The notes under the pieces are model-generated. The model was not told where the DNA came from, made no database searches, and saw only the letters and a list, made by a program, of their open reading frames with translations. Position numbers and translations under genes: made by a program. From contig JAEWSD010000207.1 in NCBI GenBank assembly GCA_023398615.1, positions 1 to 24,148 of the forward strand: 24,148 nt of DNA, given 5' to 3'. This document shows, in pieces, positions 15,477-23,921 of the stretch. The stretch's first letter is position 1, and the number at the start of each line of letters is the position of its first letter. Source of the stretch: Bacillota bacterium (GTDB taxonomy: Bacteria; Bacillota; Clostridia; Lachnospirales; Lachnospiraceae).

Positions 15477-16010
15477 TCACACCTTTAAAACATTTCTGTT
15501 CTTATACAGATAATCAATTAATGATACAACGGTAAGTATCAGCGATAAGTATATGAATATCTGTTCCAAAATATTAAATACGGCAAAATCAAGATTAACT
15601 ATCAACAGGATGCACATGATCATCTGTGCGGTCGTTTTGAATTTGCCCCAATAGCTTGCGGCAATGACCACACCGTTGTCCGATGCTACCAGACGGAATC
15701 CGCTGATAATGAATTCCCGGGATATGATTACGATAATAATCCAGGCCGGTACAAGATTCAGTTCCACGAAGCAGATCAGCGCGGAAGATACTAACAGCTT
15801 ATCCGCCAACGGGTCGGCAAATTTTCCAAAGTTTGTTACCAGATGATATTTCCTTGCAATATATCCGTCCAACGCATCGGACAGACATGCAACGACAAAG
15901 ATTACGGCAGAGATATAGTTGCCTGCCGGAATATCCGGTAACAGGAATACCAGTAAAAAAACCGGTATCATAAATACTCTTGCAATTGTGATTTTATTCG
16001 GTAAATTCAT
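15477..16010 (-). CDS. pgsA: CDP-diacylglycerol-glycerol-3-phosphate 3-phosphatidyltransferase
   Basis: Integral membrane enzyme that makes phosphatidylglycerol phosphate from CDP-diacylglycerol and glycerol-3-phosphate. The 177-aa protein begins MNLPNKITIARV, typical of PgsA, and has the complete CDP-alcohol phosphotransferase motif: D45, D48, G49, A52, R53, G62, D66, D70. Several hydrophobic segments follow (about 12-25, 31-44, 83-104, 120-170). The start ATG follows GGAAAGGAT. It lies 16 nt downstream of rimO and upstream of cinA, the classical Firmicutes order. A hairpin repeat begins right after its stop. Confidence 0.96.
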   Translation of the reverse strand: MNLPNKITIARVFMIPVFLLVFLLPDIPAGNYISAVIFVVACLSDALDGYIARKYHLVTNFGKFADPLADKLLVSSALICFVELNLVPAWIIIVIISREFIISGFRLVASDNGVVIAASYWGKFKTTAQMIMCILLIVNLDFAVFNILEQIFIYLSLILTVVSLIDYLYKNRNVLKV

Positions 16011-16026
16011 GACAGCACATCCTTTC

Positions 16027-17385
16027 CTATATCAGTTCGCCAATAAGATCATAGTCCTTGGCACCGGTCACCAGAACATCAACAAACTCCCCGGACATTA
16101 GTTCCGCATCGGTACGAACGAATATATAGCCGTCCACATTCGGAGCATCCATATAAGTCCTTCCTATAAATACCTTGTCCGTATCCGGCAAGTCTGCCGG
16201 AGCTTCCCGCTCCTCTTCCGGTAATTTCCCTTCAATCATAACCTTAAGCTTCCTGCCTTTCATGGTCCGGGCTTTTTCAAATGCTATCTCCTGTTGGATT
16301 TCCATAAGTTCGGCCTGCCTCTGTTTCTTTATGTGCCTGCGGATCTGATTCTTCATTTTGGCGGCCGGAGTATCCTCCTCTTTCGAATAGGTAAATACCC
16401 CAAGCCGTTCAAAATGCATCTCTTTCACGAATTCCGTCAGCTCCTCATGGTCGTCGGCCGACTCGCCGGGAAAACCCGTTATTAACGTTGTCCTTATGGA
16501 AATATCAGGAATTTCTGTTCTTAGTTTTCTAATAATTGTGACCAGCTCGTCTTTGGTGGTCCTTCTTCCCATTCTCTTTAATACGGAATCGGAGGCATGC
16601 TGGACAGGCATATCCAGATAACGGCATATCTTACTTTCCGATTTTATTACTCCGATCAGTTCATCCGTGATTTCCTCCGGGTAACAATAAAGAATCCTTA
16701 TCCATTCCAAACCTTCGATCCGGCATAGTCCCTTCAGCAGCTTCGGCAGGGCCTTTTCCCCGTAAATATCCTTTCCATATAAGGTAGTTTCCTGTGCTAC
16801 CAGGATCAGCTCCTTTATTCCGCCTTCTGCCAGAGCCTTTGCCTCCTCCAGCAGCCGTTCCATCGGCACACTCCGGTAACTTCCGCGCAGACTGGGAATA
16901 ATGCAATAGGTACAGTGCTTGTCACAGCCTTCCGCAATCTTTAGATAAGAGAAACAGCCTCCTGTCGTATTGATACGGTTTGTCTTTTTATCCGGGAAGT
17001 AATCCAGCTCTTTCATTCGTACGGTTCTGTTGCCTTCCAGCACAGAATCTATGACAGTAACGATCTCATCATAGCTTGAGGTTCCCAAGACCGCATCGAC
17101 TTCCGGAATCTCATTTTGAATGTCTTCCTTATATCTCTGCGCAAGGCAGCCGGTCACAATTAAGCCTTTCAGATTACCGGTTTTTTTATATTCCGCCATT
17201 TCCAGGATGGTATTGATACTTTCTTCCTTCGCGTCGCTAATAAAACAGCAGGTATTTACCACAATAATATCCGCAGCTTTTTCTTCATTCGTTATCCGGT
17301 AGCCTTTCTCCCGAATCAGACCTAACATCACCTCACTGTCGACAAGATTCTTATCACAGCCCAGTGATATAAATAATATATCCAT
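16027..17385 (-). CDS. rimO: Ribosomal protein S12 methylthiotransferase RimO
   Basis: Radical SAM enzyme that methylthiolates a conserved aspartate of ribosomal protein S12. The 452-aa protein has the N-terminal UPF0004 domain with C10, C46 and C80 for the auxiliary iron-sulfur cluster, the radical SAM triad C154, C158, C161 (CDKHCTYC), and a C-terminal TRAM domain (about 380-452). The opening SLGCDKNLVDSEVM is the signature that separates RimO from MiaB. The start ATG follows GAGG with a short spacer. A promoter of fair quality lies at 17414-17443. It heads the rimO-pgsA-cinA group. Confidence 0.96.
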   Translation of the reverse strand: MDILFISLGCDKNLVDSEVMLGLIREKGYRITNEEKAADIIVVNTCCFISDAKEESINTILEMAEYKKTGNLKGLIVTGCLAQRYKEDIQNEIPEVDAVLGTSSYDEIVTVIDSVLEGNRTVRMKELDYFPDKKTNRINTTGGCFSYLKIAEGCDKHCTYCIIPSLRGSYRSVPMERLLEEAKALAEGGIKELILVAQETTLYGKDIYGEKALPKLLKGLCRIEGLEWIRILYCYPEEITDELIGVIKSESKICRYLDMPVQHASDSVLKRMGRRTTKDELVTIIRKLRTEIPDISIRTTLITGFPGESADDHEELTEFVKEMHFERLGVFTYSKEEDTPAAKMKNQIRRHIKKQRQAELMEIQQEIAFEKARTMKGRKLKVMIEGKLPEEEREAPADLPDTDKVFIGRTYMDAPNVDGYIFVRTDAELMSGEFVDVLVTGAKDYDLIGELI

Positions 17386-17413
17386 ACTACCTCTTTCCTG
17401 TATATCAGTTTGT

Positions 17414-17443
17414 ATTATATTTTTCCCATCCTGAATATTTTAA
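17414..17443 (-). promoter_or_regulatory. Candidate sigma-A promoter for rimO
   Basis: Minus-strand TTAAAA (17438-17443) and a perfect TATAAT (17414-17419) are 18 bp apart. The -10 element is about 30 nt from the rimO start, inside the short gap after the VWA gene. Confidence 0.5.
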
Positions 17444-17471
17444 CAGCTTTTTTACAAAATTGGAATCATTA

Positions 17472-19193
17472 TTACTCATTTCTTTCCATTTTCTTTACCA
17501 GTGATATAAACTCATCCTTATATTCGTCAGAGGAAACATCGTATTTCTTGAGATTATCAAGTATCATCCGATAGGTTGCCGTGCCTTTATAAGAGCTGTC
17601 ACGGAGAATCATGCCGAATGCGGCTACCGAAGAGGCAAATGCAAGATTTTCAGGCATTTCACTCATGTAATCATTCTTATCGACGGTTTTTGCGATTAAC
17701 TTGCTCTCATCCTCATCCGGTTCTTTATAACGGATATTAACGGTAAGCCATTCGTTGCTTTCTTTTACGCCGCCCCCGGACTGATATTTCAGATCGCTGC
17801 GGGGAATCTCCTGTCCGGAACCGGTTTCGATCAGCTCATAAAGCGCAGTTACTCTGTGTCCGGCGCCGATTTCACCGGCATCCTTGGTATCATCGTTAAA
17901 GTCCTCGGTGTTTAACATCCTGTTTTCATATCCGATCAGGCGGTATCCCTTTATCATGGCGGGATTAAACTCAACCTGCAGTTTTACATCCTTGGCTACG
18001 GTAAAGAGAGTTCCGCCCATTTCCTCTACCAGGACCTTTTTTGCTTCCAGCATGGAATCAATGTAGGAATAATTTCCGTTGCCGTTGTCCGCAAGGGCTT
18101 CCATCTTATTATCCTTAATATTCTCTGTCCCGAATCCCAGTACGGACAGATATACGCCGTTTTTCCTCTTATCCTCGATTAATCTGGTAAGCTCGCCTTC
18201 ACTCGATAACCCTACGTTTAAATCCCCGTCCGTGGCCAGTATGACCCGGTTGTTTCCGCCTTTTATGAAATATTTGTCGGCCAGCTCATATGCCTTTTGA
18301 ATTCCTGCGGCACCGGCCGTACTGCCTCCGGCAGACAGCTCTTCTATTGCGCTCACTATCTTCATGGTTTCGTCGCCCCTGGCCCCTTCGAGAACCACGC
18401 GTTCCTCGCCGGCATAAGTAACGATGGAAATCCTGTCGCCTTCATTCAGATTTTCCGTAAGCAAGGTAAATGCTTTCTGCATAAGAGGCAGCTTATCCTC
18501 TGAAGTCATCGAACCGGAGACATCCAGCAGAAATACAATATTTGACCGCGGTCTCTCCTCAAAATCAATATCTTCCGCCTGAAGTCCGATGAGTAAAAGC
18601 TTGGCTTCCTCATTCCAGGGGCAGTCCGACAGCTCCGTATTTACGGAAAAAGGAACATTGCCCGACGGCTTTTCATAGTCATATCTGAAATAATTAATCA
18701 TTTCCTCGATTCTTACCGCATCCGGCACCACCCTGCCGTCCTCATAAATCATTCTGCGGATATTACTGTAGGATGCGGTATCCACATCTACGGAAAAGGT
18801 AGATAACGGGTAATCCTGAACCGATTTGAAATTATTTTCCGTTAAGGCATTATATTCTTCGGTATTAAATTCCGCCGGGTTCAATTCCGCCGGAAGATTA
18901 CCTTCCATTTCTTTTTTCGCGGTGGCATTGTCCGCATCCATCGTCACGGAGCCGCCCGCATCTGCCGCGTTTTGCAGCTGCTCCTCCGCGGCTTCCGCTT
19001 CATAGCCTTCGTAACCCGTCAAATTATCCTCGGGTACAATACCGTAACCCGGAGCCTGTTCCATCTGGGCCGGTGAGGTATCTGCCGCGGTTTCTTCTTT
19101 TTTGCTGCAGCCGGTTATACCGGGTAAGGTCAGCGCAAGGATCAAGATAAATGCAACCAAAGATTTCATAGCTGTTTTTAAATAGTTTTTCAT
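17472..19193 (-). CDS. VWA-domain lipoprotein (YfbK-like)
   Basis: Predicted extracytoplasmic lipoprotein, 573 aa. It has a hydrophobic signal helix and lipobox ITGC with Cys29, then a low-complexity acidic region (about 30-105). A conserved N-terminal vWF-associated region follows (STFSVDVDTASYSNIRR and MINYFRYDY). The von Willebrand A domain has an intact MIDAS site: DVSGS at 224-228, Thr292 in GGSTAG and Asp322 in ATDGD. A C-terminal DUF3520-like part follows. This architecture fits the YfbK group, whose role is unclear, so a metal-dependent protein-binding role is inferred. The start is the ATG behind GAGGAGG; the ATG 18 nt upstream lies at the edge of that ribosome binding site. The gap upstream holds a hairpin repeat. 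Confidence 0.88.
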   Translation of the reverse strand: MKNYLKTAMKSLVAFILILALTLPGITGCSKKEETAADTSPAQMEQAPGYGIVPEDNLTGYEGYEAEAAEEQLQNAADAGGSVTMDADNATAKKEMEGNLPAELNPAEFNTEEYNALTENNFKSVQDYPLSTFSVDVDTASYSNIRRMIYEDGRVVPDAVRIEEMINYFRYDYEKPSGNVPFSVNTELSDCPWNEEAKLLLIGLQAEDIDFEERPRSNIVFLLDVSGSMTSEDKLPLMQKAFTLLTENLNEGDRISIVTYAGEERVVLEGARGDETMKIVSAIEELSAGGSTAGAAGIQKAYELADKYFIKGGNNRVILATDGDLNVGLSSEGELTRLIEDKRKNGVYLSVLGFGTENIKDNKMEALADNGNGNYSYIDSMLEAKKVLVEEMGGTLFTVAKDVKLQVEFNPAMIKGYRLIGYENRMLNTEDFNDDTKDAGEIGAGHRVTALYELIETGSGQEIPRSDLKYQSGGGVKESNEWLTVNIRYKEPDEDESKLIAKTVDKNDYMSEMPENLAFASSVAAFGMILRDSSYKGTATYRMILDNLKKYDVSSDEYKDEFISLVKKMERNE

Positions 19194-19323
19194 AAAAGCC
19201 CTCCTCTTCATTTACAGTTTCATCTCACTGTTATACATAAGACGAATCGTAACAAGAAAGGGTTCCATTATATGGCAAGCAAAAACAGATTATTAGCTGC
19301 CACTTACCAGCGGCACAAATCAT

Positions 19324-19364
19324 GGAGTTCTTTCAAAGTGTGAAGCGTTTTTTCTTCACACTTT
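19324..19364 (-). repeat. Dispersed hairpin repeat, copy B (3' of ybaK)
   Basis: In minus-strand orientation: an 11-bp stem AAAGTGTGAAG/CTTCACACTTT with an 8-nt loop, then GAAAGAACTCC. It begins 9 nt after the ybaK stop. Same stem, loop type, flank and orientation relative to the upstream gene as copy A at 15435-15474. The rest of the 180-nt gap (19194-19323) holds a TATAAT at 19267-19272 without a convincing -35. Confidence 0.75.
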
Positions 19365-19373
19365 TGCTTCCGG

Positions 19374-19847
19374 TCAGTCCGAGGTTAAATCGCAGACAAC
19401 GGCTCCGGTATACCGGGTGAGCTGTTCCGGGTCAACGGCAAGCTGGCAGCCTCTTATTCCGGCGCTGACCGTAATGGTATCAAAAAGGATTGCCGTTTCA
19501 TCCATAAAAGTAGGATATTTCTTCTTCATCCCTACCGGAGAACAACCTCCTCTTATATAACCGGTCAGACCTTGCAGCTCTTTTACATGTATCATTTCAA
19601 TCTTTTTATCCCCGACGGCTGCCGCCGCTTTCTTAAGGTTCAGCTCCGTATTTACCGGCAGGCAGAAGACCAGGATGCCTTTCTTCTCACCTCTGGCAAC
19701 CAACGTTTTGAACACCTGTTCCTGGGGGAAGCCTATCTGCATGGCCACGTGTTCACCCGCCAGGTTTTCCTCGTCCACCTCATATTCGATGGCTTTATAT
19801 GCAATCCCCGCCGCCTCCAACAGTCGCATTGCATTTGTTTTAACCAT
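19374..19847 (-). CDS. ybaK: YbaK/EbsC-family Cys-tRNA(Pro) deacylase
   Basis: Trans-editing enzyme expected to hydrolyse Cys mis-attached to tRNA(Pro). The 157-aa protein has the family N-terminus KTNAMRLLEAAGIAY, the likely catalytic Lys47 in QVFKTLV, the ELNLKKAAAA segment and the GYIRGGCSPVGMKKK motif, matching E. coli YbaK in order and length. I chose the ATG at 19847 behind GGGAGGG (7-nt spacer). The open frame continues 17 codons upstream into rng, which is not YbaK-like. It lies 25 nt after rng, so it is probably cotranscribed with the rng operon. The exact tRNA specificity within the YbaK/ProX superfamily is inferred. Confidence 0.93.
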   Translation of the reverse strand: MVKTNAMRLLEAAGIAYKAIEYEVDEENLAGEHVAMQIGFPQEQVFKTLVARGEKKGILVFCLPVNTELNLKKAAAAVGDKKIEMIHVKELQGLTGYIRGGCSPVGMKKKYPTFMDETAILFDTITVSAGIRGCQLAVDPEQLTRYTGAVVCDLTSD

Positions 19848-19872
19848 AGCTTTTCCCTCCCAATGGTATTTA

Positions 19873-21066
19873 TTAAGTTGATTGAGACACTTGTTCATAT
19901 AAAGGTTTTCTTACCTTCTTGCGTGTCACTTCCACCAGGTTTAAGGCTGTCATATCAATCAGGGTTGTTTTTATCGGGTCCTGCCGGAACAGCCTGTCCA
20001 GTTCCTTTATCAGCAGTTCCTTATAGCTTTCTTCCGTCATATCGATGAAATCTATGATTATTATGCCTGAAATATTTCTTAAACGCAATTGCTTTGCAAT
20101 CTCCACTGCGGCTTCCATATTTACTTTAAGAAAAGTTTCCTGAACCTTCTTTTTACCGTTGACGGCTTTCCCTGTGTTCACGTCGATTACGGTTAAGGCT
20201 TCGGTCGGCTGGATGATAATGGTTCCTCCTGATTTCAGCCAGACCTTTTCCCGCAGCGCATTCTGCAGCTTATGACTGATACTGTACAGCTTATCCAGAT
20301 CGATCAATTTATCCTGATATAATTGAAGCTTTGGCAGGTCCTCTTTCTGGCAATTTTCAAGATAGGAACGAATCTTCTCATATATCCCGGCGTCGTCCGT
20401 CAGGATTTCATCGATGCTGTCCGCAAAGCCGTCGCGGATATTGCAGATATAGCCCGGCGGTGTCCGATAAAGAAGGGAAAACGGTGTTTTATGGATACCA
20501 TATTCCAATATATCACGATATTCCCGGAGGAGAAATTCCATCTCTTCTCTTATCAATGCTTCCGGTTTATACATCGCATTCGTTCTCACAAGGAACCCGT
20601 AAGAATCCCCTTTTGCGTTCTGAAGCATTCTTTTTAGCCGGTTCCGCTCCGCTTCATCTTCGATCTTTGAAGAGACTCCAATCATTGATTTCCCGTGAAT
20701 CAATACAACATATTTACCGGTAAAATTAAGGTTAACCGTTGCAACGGGTGCTTTTGTTTTGATATCCTCTTTCGATATCTGTACCAGAAGCTCGTCACCG
20801 GCAGCAGTCCTGTCCGTTTTCTTATTCTTAACATAAATCGGGGAAACCATATCATCCAGGGATAAATAACACATACTGCCCTCTGCGATTTCAACAAAGG
20901 CAGCATTGATATTTTTTATAATATTTTTTACCTTGCCCAGGTAAATATTGCCCAGAATGCTGTCTTCCTCCGCGGAATCCACACTGACCTGGACCATCTC
21001 ATTTCCTTCGCAGATTGCGGAAATGATCCTGTCATTCTGTCGGATGGTAATTAATTTACTGTTCAT
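19873..21066 (-). CDS. rng: Ribonuclease E/G family protein
   Basis: Endoribonuclease of the RNase E/G group acting on rRNA precursors and mRNA. The 397-aa protein has an embedded S1 domain (about 37-120), the sensor region with DSYGFLVRTNA, and the catalytic DNase I-like segment with D295 (VIDVNTGKA) and D339 (IIIIDFIDM). It ends at EVTRKKVRKPLYEQ and lacks the CPxCxG zinc-link found after this point in E. coli RNase E and RNase G. A short form without the link occurs in clostridial relatives as far as I recall. The start ATG follows AAGAGG. It is 11 nt after the DUF2344 gene, as is usual; rplU-rpmA-obg, which commonly follow, are not here. Confidence 0.94.
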   Translation of the reverse strand: MNSKLITIRQNDRIISAICEGNEMVQVSVDSAEEDSILGNIYLGKVKNIIKNINAAFVEIAEGSMCYLSLDDMVSPIYVKNKKTDRTAAGDELLVQISKEDIKTKAPVATVNLNFTGKYVVLIHGKSMIGVSSKIEDEAERNRLKRMLQNAKGDSYGFLVRTNAMYKPEALIREEMEFLLREYRDILEYGIHKTPFSLLYRTPPGYICNIRDGFADSIDEILTDDAGIYEKIRSYLENCQKEDLPKLQLYQDKLIDLDKLYSISHKLQNALREKVWLKSGGTIIIQPTEALTVIDVNTGKAVNGKKKVQETFLKVNMEAAVEIAKQLRLRNISGIIIIDFIDMTEESYKELLIKELDRLFRQDPIKTTLIDMTALNLVEVTRKKVRKPLYEQVSQST

Positions 21067-21077
21067 ATTAACCTCTT

Positions 21078-21875
21078 TTAGACATATACTTTTACAGTAT
21101 CCATTTGATCCAGAGCCGCCAGCCGGCGAACCGTATCTTCGCCTTTATCCGCGTACACCTCCATACGGTGCACCTGATAGGCAAAGGCATTGAATGTTAT
21201 ACCGGCATACCGGCAAAAGGCTTCCATAACCAATTCCGGTTTTAAATTATTGACACTGCCGGCCGCAAGCCTCATATATACCTTAATATCATTTTCATAG
21301 CTTTCGGCTACGGTGGGGCGGCGATTTGAAATTCCGGTATCTTCGCCGAAACCGTCATAGAAATCCTCTTCCTGAAATGCAATATGATAAATAAGAGGCC
21401 TGATATCCGTATCCGTTTCGCTTTTCTTGGTTTTCTTGCTTATTATGATACTATCCCTGTTATAAAATTCGGTAAATGCATTCCGAAAAGCTGTCTTATC
21501 CATATACTCGCAACCGTCTTTTAAAGAAACCAGATAATCGGCTGCGGCCACAATGGACATGGCATTCCTGCTGTTTTCGGGGAGTATCTGGAAGCCGATG
21601 ACACGAATGCCCTCAGCCATTACCGCATTGAGCCTTTCCAGCATGACTTCGGGTGAATCACAGCTGTAAAGCTGTGCGTCCATATATTCTCCGTCGCTGG
21701 TAAGCCCTACACCGAGCGGAGCGGCAAAGGATAAAAGCTGGTGAGGGCTGAAGCCCTGTGAATATTCCACGTCGACACCGGCTCTGCGGAATGCTTTTTG
21801 AAAATATCTCATAATATCCAGATGCCCGATGAATTTTATCGGACCTGTTTTTGTAAATTTTATACGAATCTTCAT
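21078..21875 (-). CDS. TIGR03936-family radical SAM-associated protein (DUF2344)
   Basis: The 265-aa protein begins KIRIKFTKTGPIKFIGHLD and continues YFQKAFRRAGVDVEYSQGFSPH, the hallmark opening of TIGR03936/DUF2344. It has no CxxxCxxC of its own and depends by context on the radical SAM protein encoded 3 nt upstream. The two are fused in some bacteria. The biochemical role is unknown. The start ATG follows AAGGAAGG, which lies in the last codons of the upstream gene, so the two are translationally coupled. rng follows after 11 nt. Confidence 0.92.
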   Translation of the reverse strand: MKIRIKFTKTGPIKFIGHLDIMRYFQKAFRRAGVDVEYSQGFSPHQLLSFAAPLGVGLTSDGEYMDAQLYSCDSPEVMLERLNAVMAEGIRVIGFQILPENSRNAMSIVAAADYLVSLKDGCEYMDKTAFRNAFTEFYNRDSIIISKKTKKSETDTDIRPLIYHIAFQEEDFYDGFGEDTGISNRRPTVAESYENDIKVYMRLAAGSVNNLKPELVMEAFCRYAGITFNAFAYQVHRMEVYADKGEDTVRRLAALDQMDTVKVYV

Positions 21876-21878
21876 ATG

Positions 21879-23747
21879 TTAGCCTTCCTTCATCTCATAG
21901 CATACCCCACCGTGAAAGCTTTTCGCCCCGCAATTGGCACATGCCGTTCTGCAGTTTGGTGTTACTTTTCCTTCTAATGCTCTTTCATACTCTCTCCATA
22001 GGAATTCCTTCGTTACTCCAACGTCAATGAAGTCCCAGGGTAAAATCTCATCCTTTTCCCGCTCCCTGCAGGCATAGAAATCGGTATCAATCTGATTGTC
22101 GGAGAACGCTTTCACCCAAAGGTCATAGTGAAAACATTCCGACCAGGAATCATAAAGGCATCCGGCCTTATAGGCATCGTAGATCACCTTTCCGACCCGG
22201 CGGTCTCCCCTTGCAAATACTCCCTCCAATACGCTTAATTCCGCTTCATGCCAGTTATACTTTATACTTTTACGGTTAAGCTGTTCATTAAACCTGCTTC
22301 TTAAGAATCTCTGTTTTTCGAGATATTCCCCTGCCGTATCCATCCTGGCCCACTGAAAAGGCGTAAACGGCTTCGGCACAAAGAAGGAGGTGCTTGCGAC
22401 GATACTGACCTTACCGTTTCTCTGATCCTTCGGTATCGTATAGTATTCTCTTGCTATCTTATCGGAAAGGACCGCGATTCCTTCAATGTCCTCCTCATTT
22501 TCCGTAGGCAGGCCCAGCATGAAATACAGCTTGACCCGGTTCCAGCCGCCGATGAAGGCATCCATCGCACCGTTTAATATGGACTCCTCGGTCAATCCCT
22601 TATTAATGACATCCCGCAGTCTTTGGGAACCGGCTTCAGGTGCAAAGGTAAGGCTGCTCTTCCTTACATCCTGCACCTTACTCATGACATCCAGGGCAAA
22701 GGCATCAATTCTTAAGGACGGCAAAGATATATTTACCCCTTTTTTGCCGAATTCGTCAATCAGATAATATACCAGCTCCTGCAAACCCGAATAATCGCTG
22801 GAGCTTAAAGAGCTTAAGGAAATCTCCTCATGACCGGTCGCTTCCAGCATCTGTACGGCATAATCCTTCAGGAATTCCAGGTCACGTTCCCTGACCGGAC
22901 GGTAAACCATTCCCGCCTGACAGAAACGGCATCCTCTGATACATCCCCTTTGGATCTCCAGGACTACCCTGTCCTGTGTAACCTTAATATAAGGGACCAG
23001 AGGCTTCTTTGGGTAATACGTATCGCCGAGCCGCATCTCCGCCTGCTTGCGGACGGAAACCCCGGCATGCTCATTCTTCCTTCGGAAACAGGATATCGTA
23101 TTATCTTCCTTATATTCCACCTCATAAAAGGACGGTACATAGATGCCTTCTATCCCGGCTGCCTTCTCAAGGAATTCCTTTCTGCTTCCTCCAAGCCTTT
23201 TATTTTCCTTATAGACATCAAGTAACTGGCCGTAAACCGTCTCCCCTTCCCCAATATAAAAGAAGTCAAAGAAATCCGCTATCGGTTCCGGATTATAAGC
23301 GCAAGGGCCGCCTCCCAGGACGAAAGGGTCTTCCCCGGTTCTGTCCTTTGCATAGACAGGTATCTGCGACAGCTCCAGAATCTGCAGGATATTCGTATAG
23401 CACATTTCATATTGCAGAGTGATCCCCAGGAAATCAAAATTTTTAATGGGTTGCTGGGATTCCAGGGCAAAAAGCGGAATCTTTTTCTCTCTCATAATTT
23501 TGTCCAGATCTGTCCAGGGCGAGTATACCCTTTCGCAATAGGTATCTTCGCGCCGGTTAAACATATCATAAAGAATCTGTATACCAAGATGTGACATTCC
23601 GATCTCATAGACATCCGGGAAGCACATGCAAAAACGTATTTCAACCTTATCCGGATCCTTAACAACCATATTGATCTCGCTGCCGATATATCTGGCAGGC
23701 TTCTCAACCGTTAAAAGGATTTCATCCGAAAGCGCTAATTTTCTCAT
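21879..23747 (-). CDS. TIGR03960-family B12-binding radical SAM protein
   Basis: The 622-aa protein has an N-terminal cobalamin-binding-like Rossmann region (about 35-170, with CFPDVYEIGMSHLG and the VLGGGPCAYNPEP segment). A radical SAM domain with C269, C273, C276 (RGCIRGCRFCQAG) follows, and a C-terminal cysteine cluster (CRTACANCGAKSFHGGVC). Its substrate is unknown; neighbours and family fusion tie it to DUF2344 and RNase E/G, so an RNA or tRNA modification role is a fair guess only. The ATG at 23747 has GGAG at 6 nt. The open frame extends 16 codons further but that part is not family-like. It is the first gene after the promoter at 23884-23912. Confidence 0.93.
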   Translation of the reverse strand: MRKLALSDEILLTVEKPARYIGSEINMVVKDPDKVEIRFCMCFPDVYEIGMSHLGIQILYDMFNRREDTYCERVYSPWTDLDKIMREKKIPLFALESQQPIKNFDFLGITLQYEMCYTNILQILELSQIPVYAKDRTGEDPFVLGGGPCAYNPEPIADFFDFFYIGEGETVYGQLLDVYKENKRLGGSRKEFLEKAAGIEGIYVPSFYEVEYKEDNTISCFRRKNEHAGVSVRKQAEMRLGDTYYPKKPLVPYIKVTQDRVVLEIQRGCIRGCRFCQAGMVYRPVRERDLEFLKDYAVQMLEATGHEEISLSSLSSSDYSGLQELVYYLIDEFGKKGVNISLPSLRIDAFALDVMSKVQDVRKSSLTFAPEAGSQRLRDVINKGLTEESILNGAMDAFIGGWNRVKLYFMLGLPTENEEDIEGIAVLSDKIAREYYTIPKDQRNGKVSIVASTSFFVPKPFTPFQWARMDTAGEYLEKQRFLRSRFNEQLNRKSIKYNWHEAELSVLEGVFARGDRRVGKVIYDAYKAGCLYDSWSECFHYDLWVKAFSDNQIDTDFYACREREKDEILPWDFIDVGVTKEFLWREYERALEGKVTPNCRTACANCGAKSFHGGVCYEMKEG

Positions 23748-23816
23748 AATAATCTCCATTCTGCCGCAAACCCGCGAATTTGGGTGACATCTCAAATAAT
23801 GACCTTTTTCTCAGAA

Positions 23817-23860
23817 AAACACATTGGTTAACATAATGTTATTATGTAATCAATGTGTTT
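23817..23860 (-). terminator. Strong terminator-like hairpin in leader of radical SAM operon
   Basis: AAACACATTG pairs with CAATGTGTTT (10 bp), then after a mismatch TTA/TAA and, past one bulged base, CATAAT/ATTATG close a 3-nt loop. In minus-strand RNA the stem is followed by TTTTT. It lies between the predicted promoter and the TIGR03960 start, so it is either the terminator of the upstream LuxC-like gene or a transcription attenuator. Confidence 0.75.
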
Positions 23861-23883
23861 CTTCACAAATACAAGCTTAAATT

Positions 23884-23912
23884 ATTATACCTTATAACAT
23901 ATTAAAATACAA
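23884..23912 (-). promoter_or_regulatory. Sigma-A promoter for radical SAM/rng operon
   Basis: Minus-strand TTGTAT (23907-23912) and a perfect TATAAT (23884-23889) are exactly 17 bp apart. It begins 10 nt after the stop of the LuxC-like gene. Transcription would start near 23877 and run through the terminator-like hairpin at 23817-23860 before reaching the TIGR03960 gene. Confidence 0.7.
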
Positions 23913-23921
23913 CCGATAGAA

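Noticed and set aside
15319..15480. 54-codon N-terminal extension of cinA
   Set aside because: It translates the hairpin array, lacks CinA similarity and makes the protein too long. The ATG at 15318 gives the family N-terminus.
19572..20048. 158-codon plus-strand frame
   Set aside because: It lies antisense across ybaK and rng, has no ribosome binding site or recognisable domain, and is a shadow of real genes.
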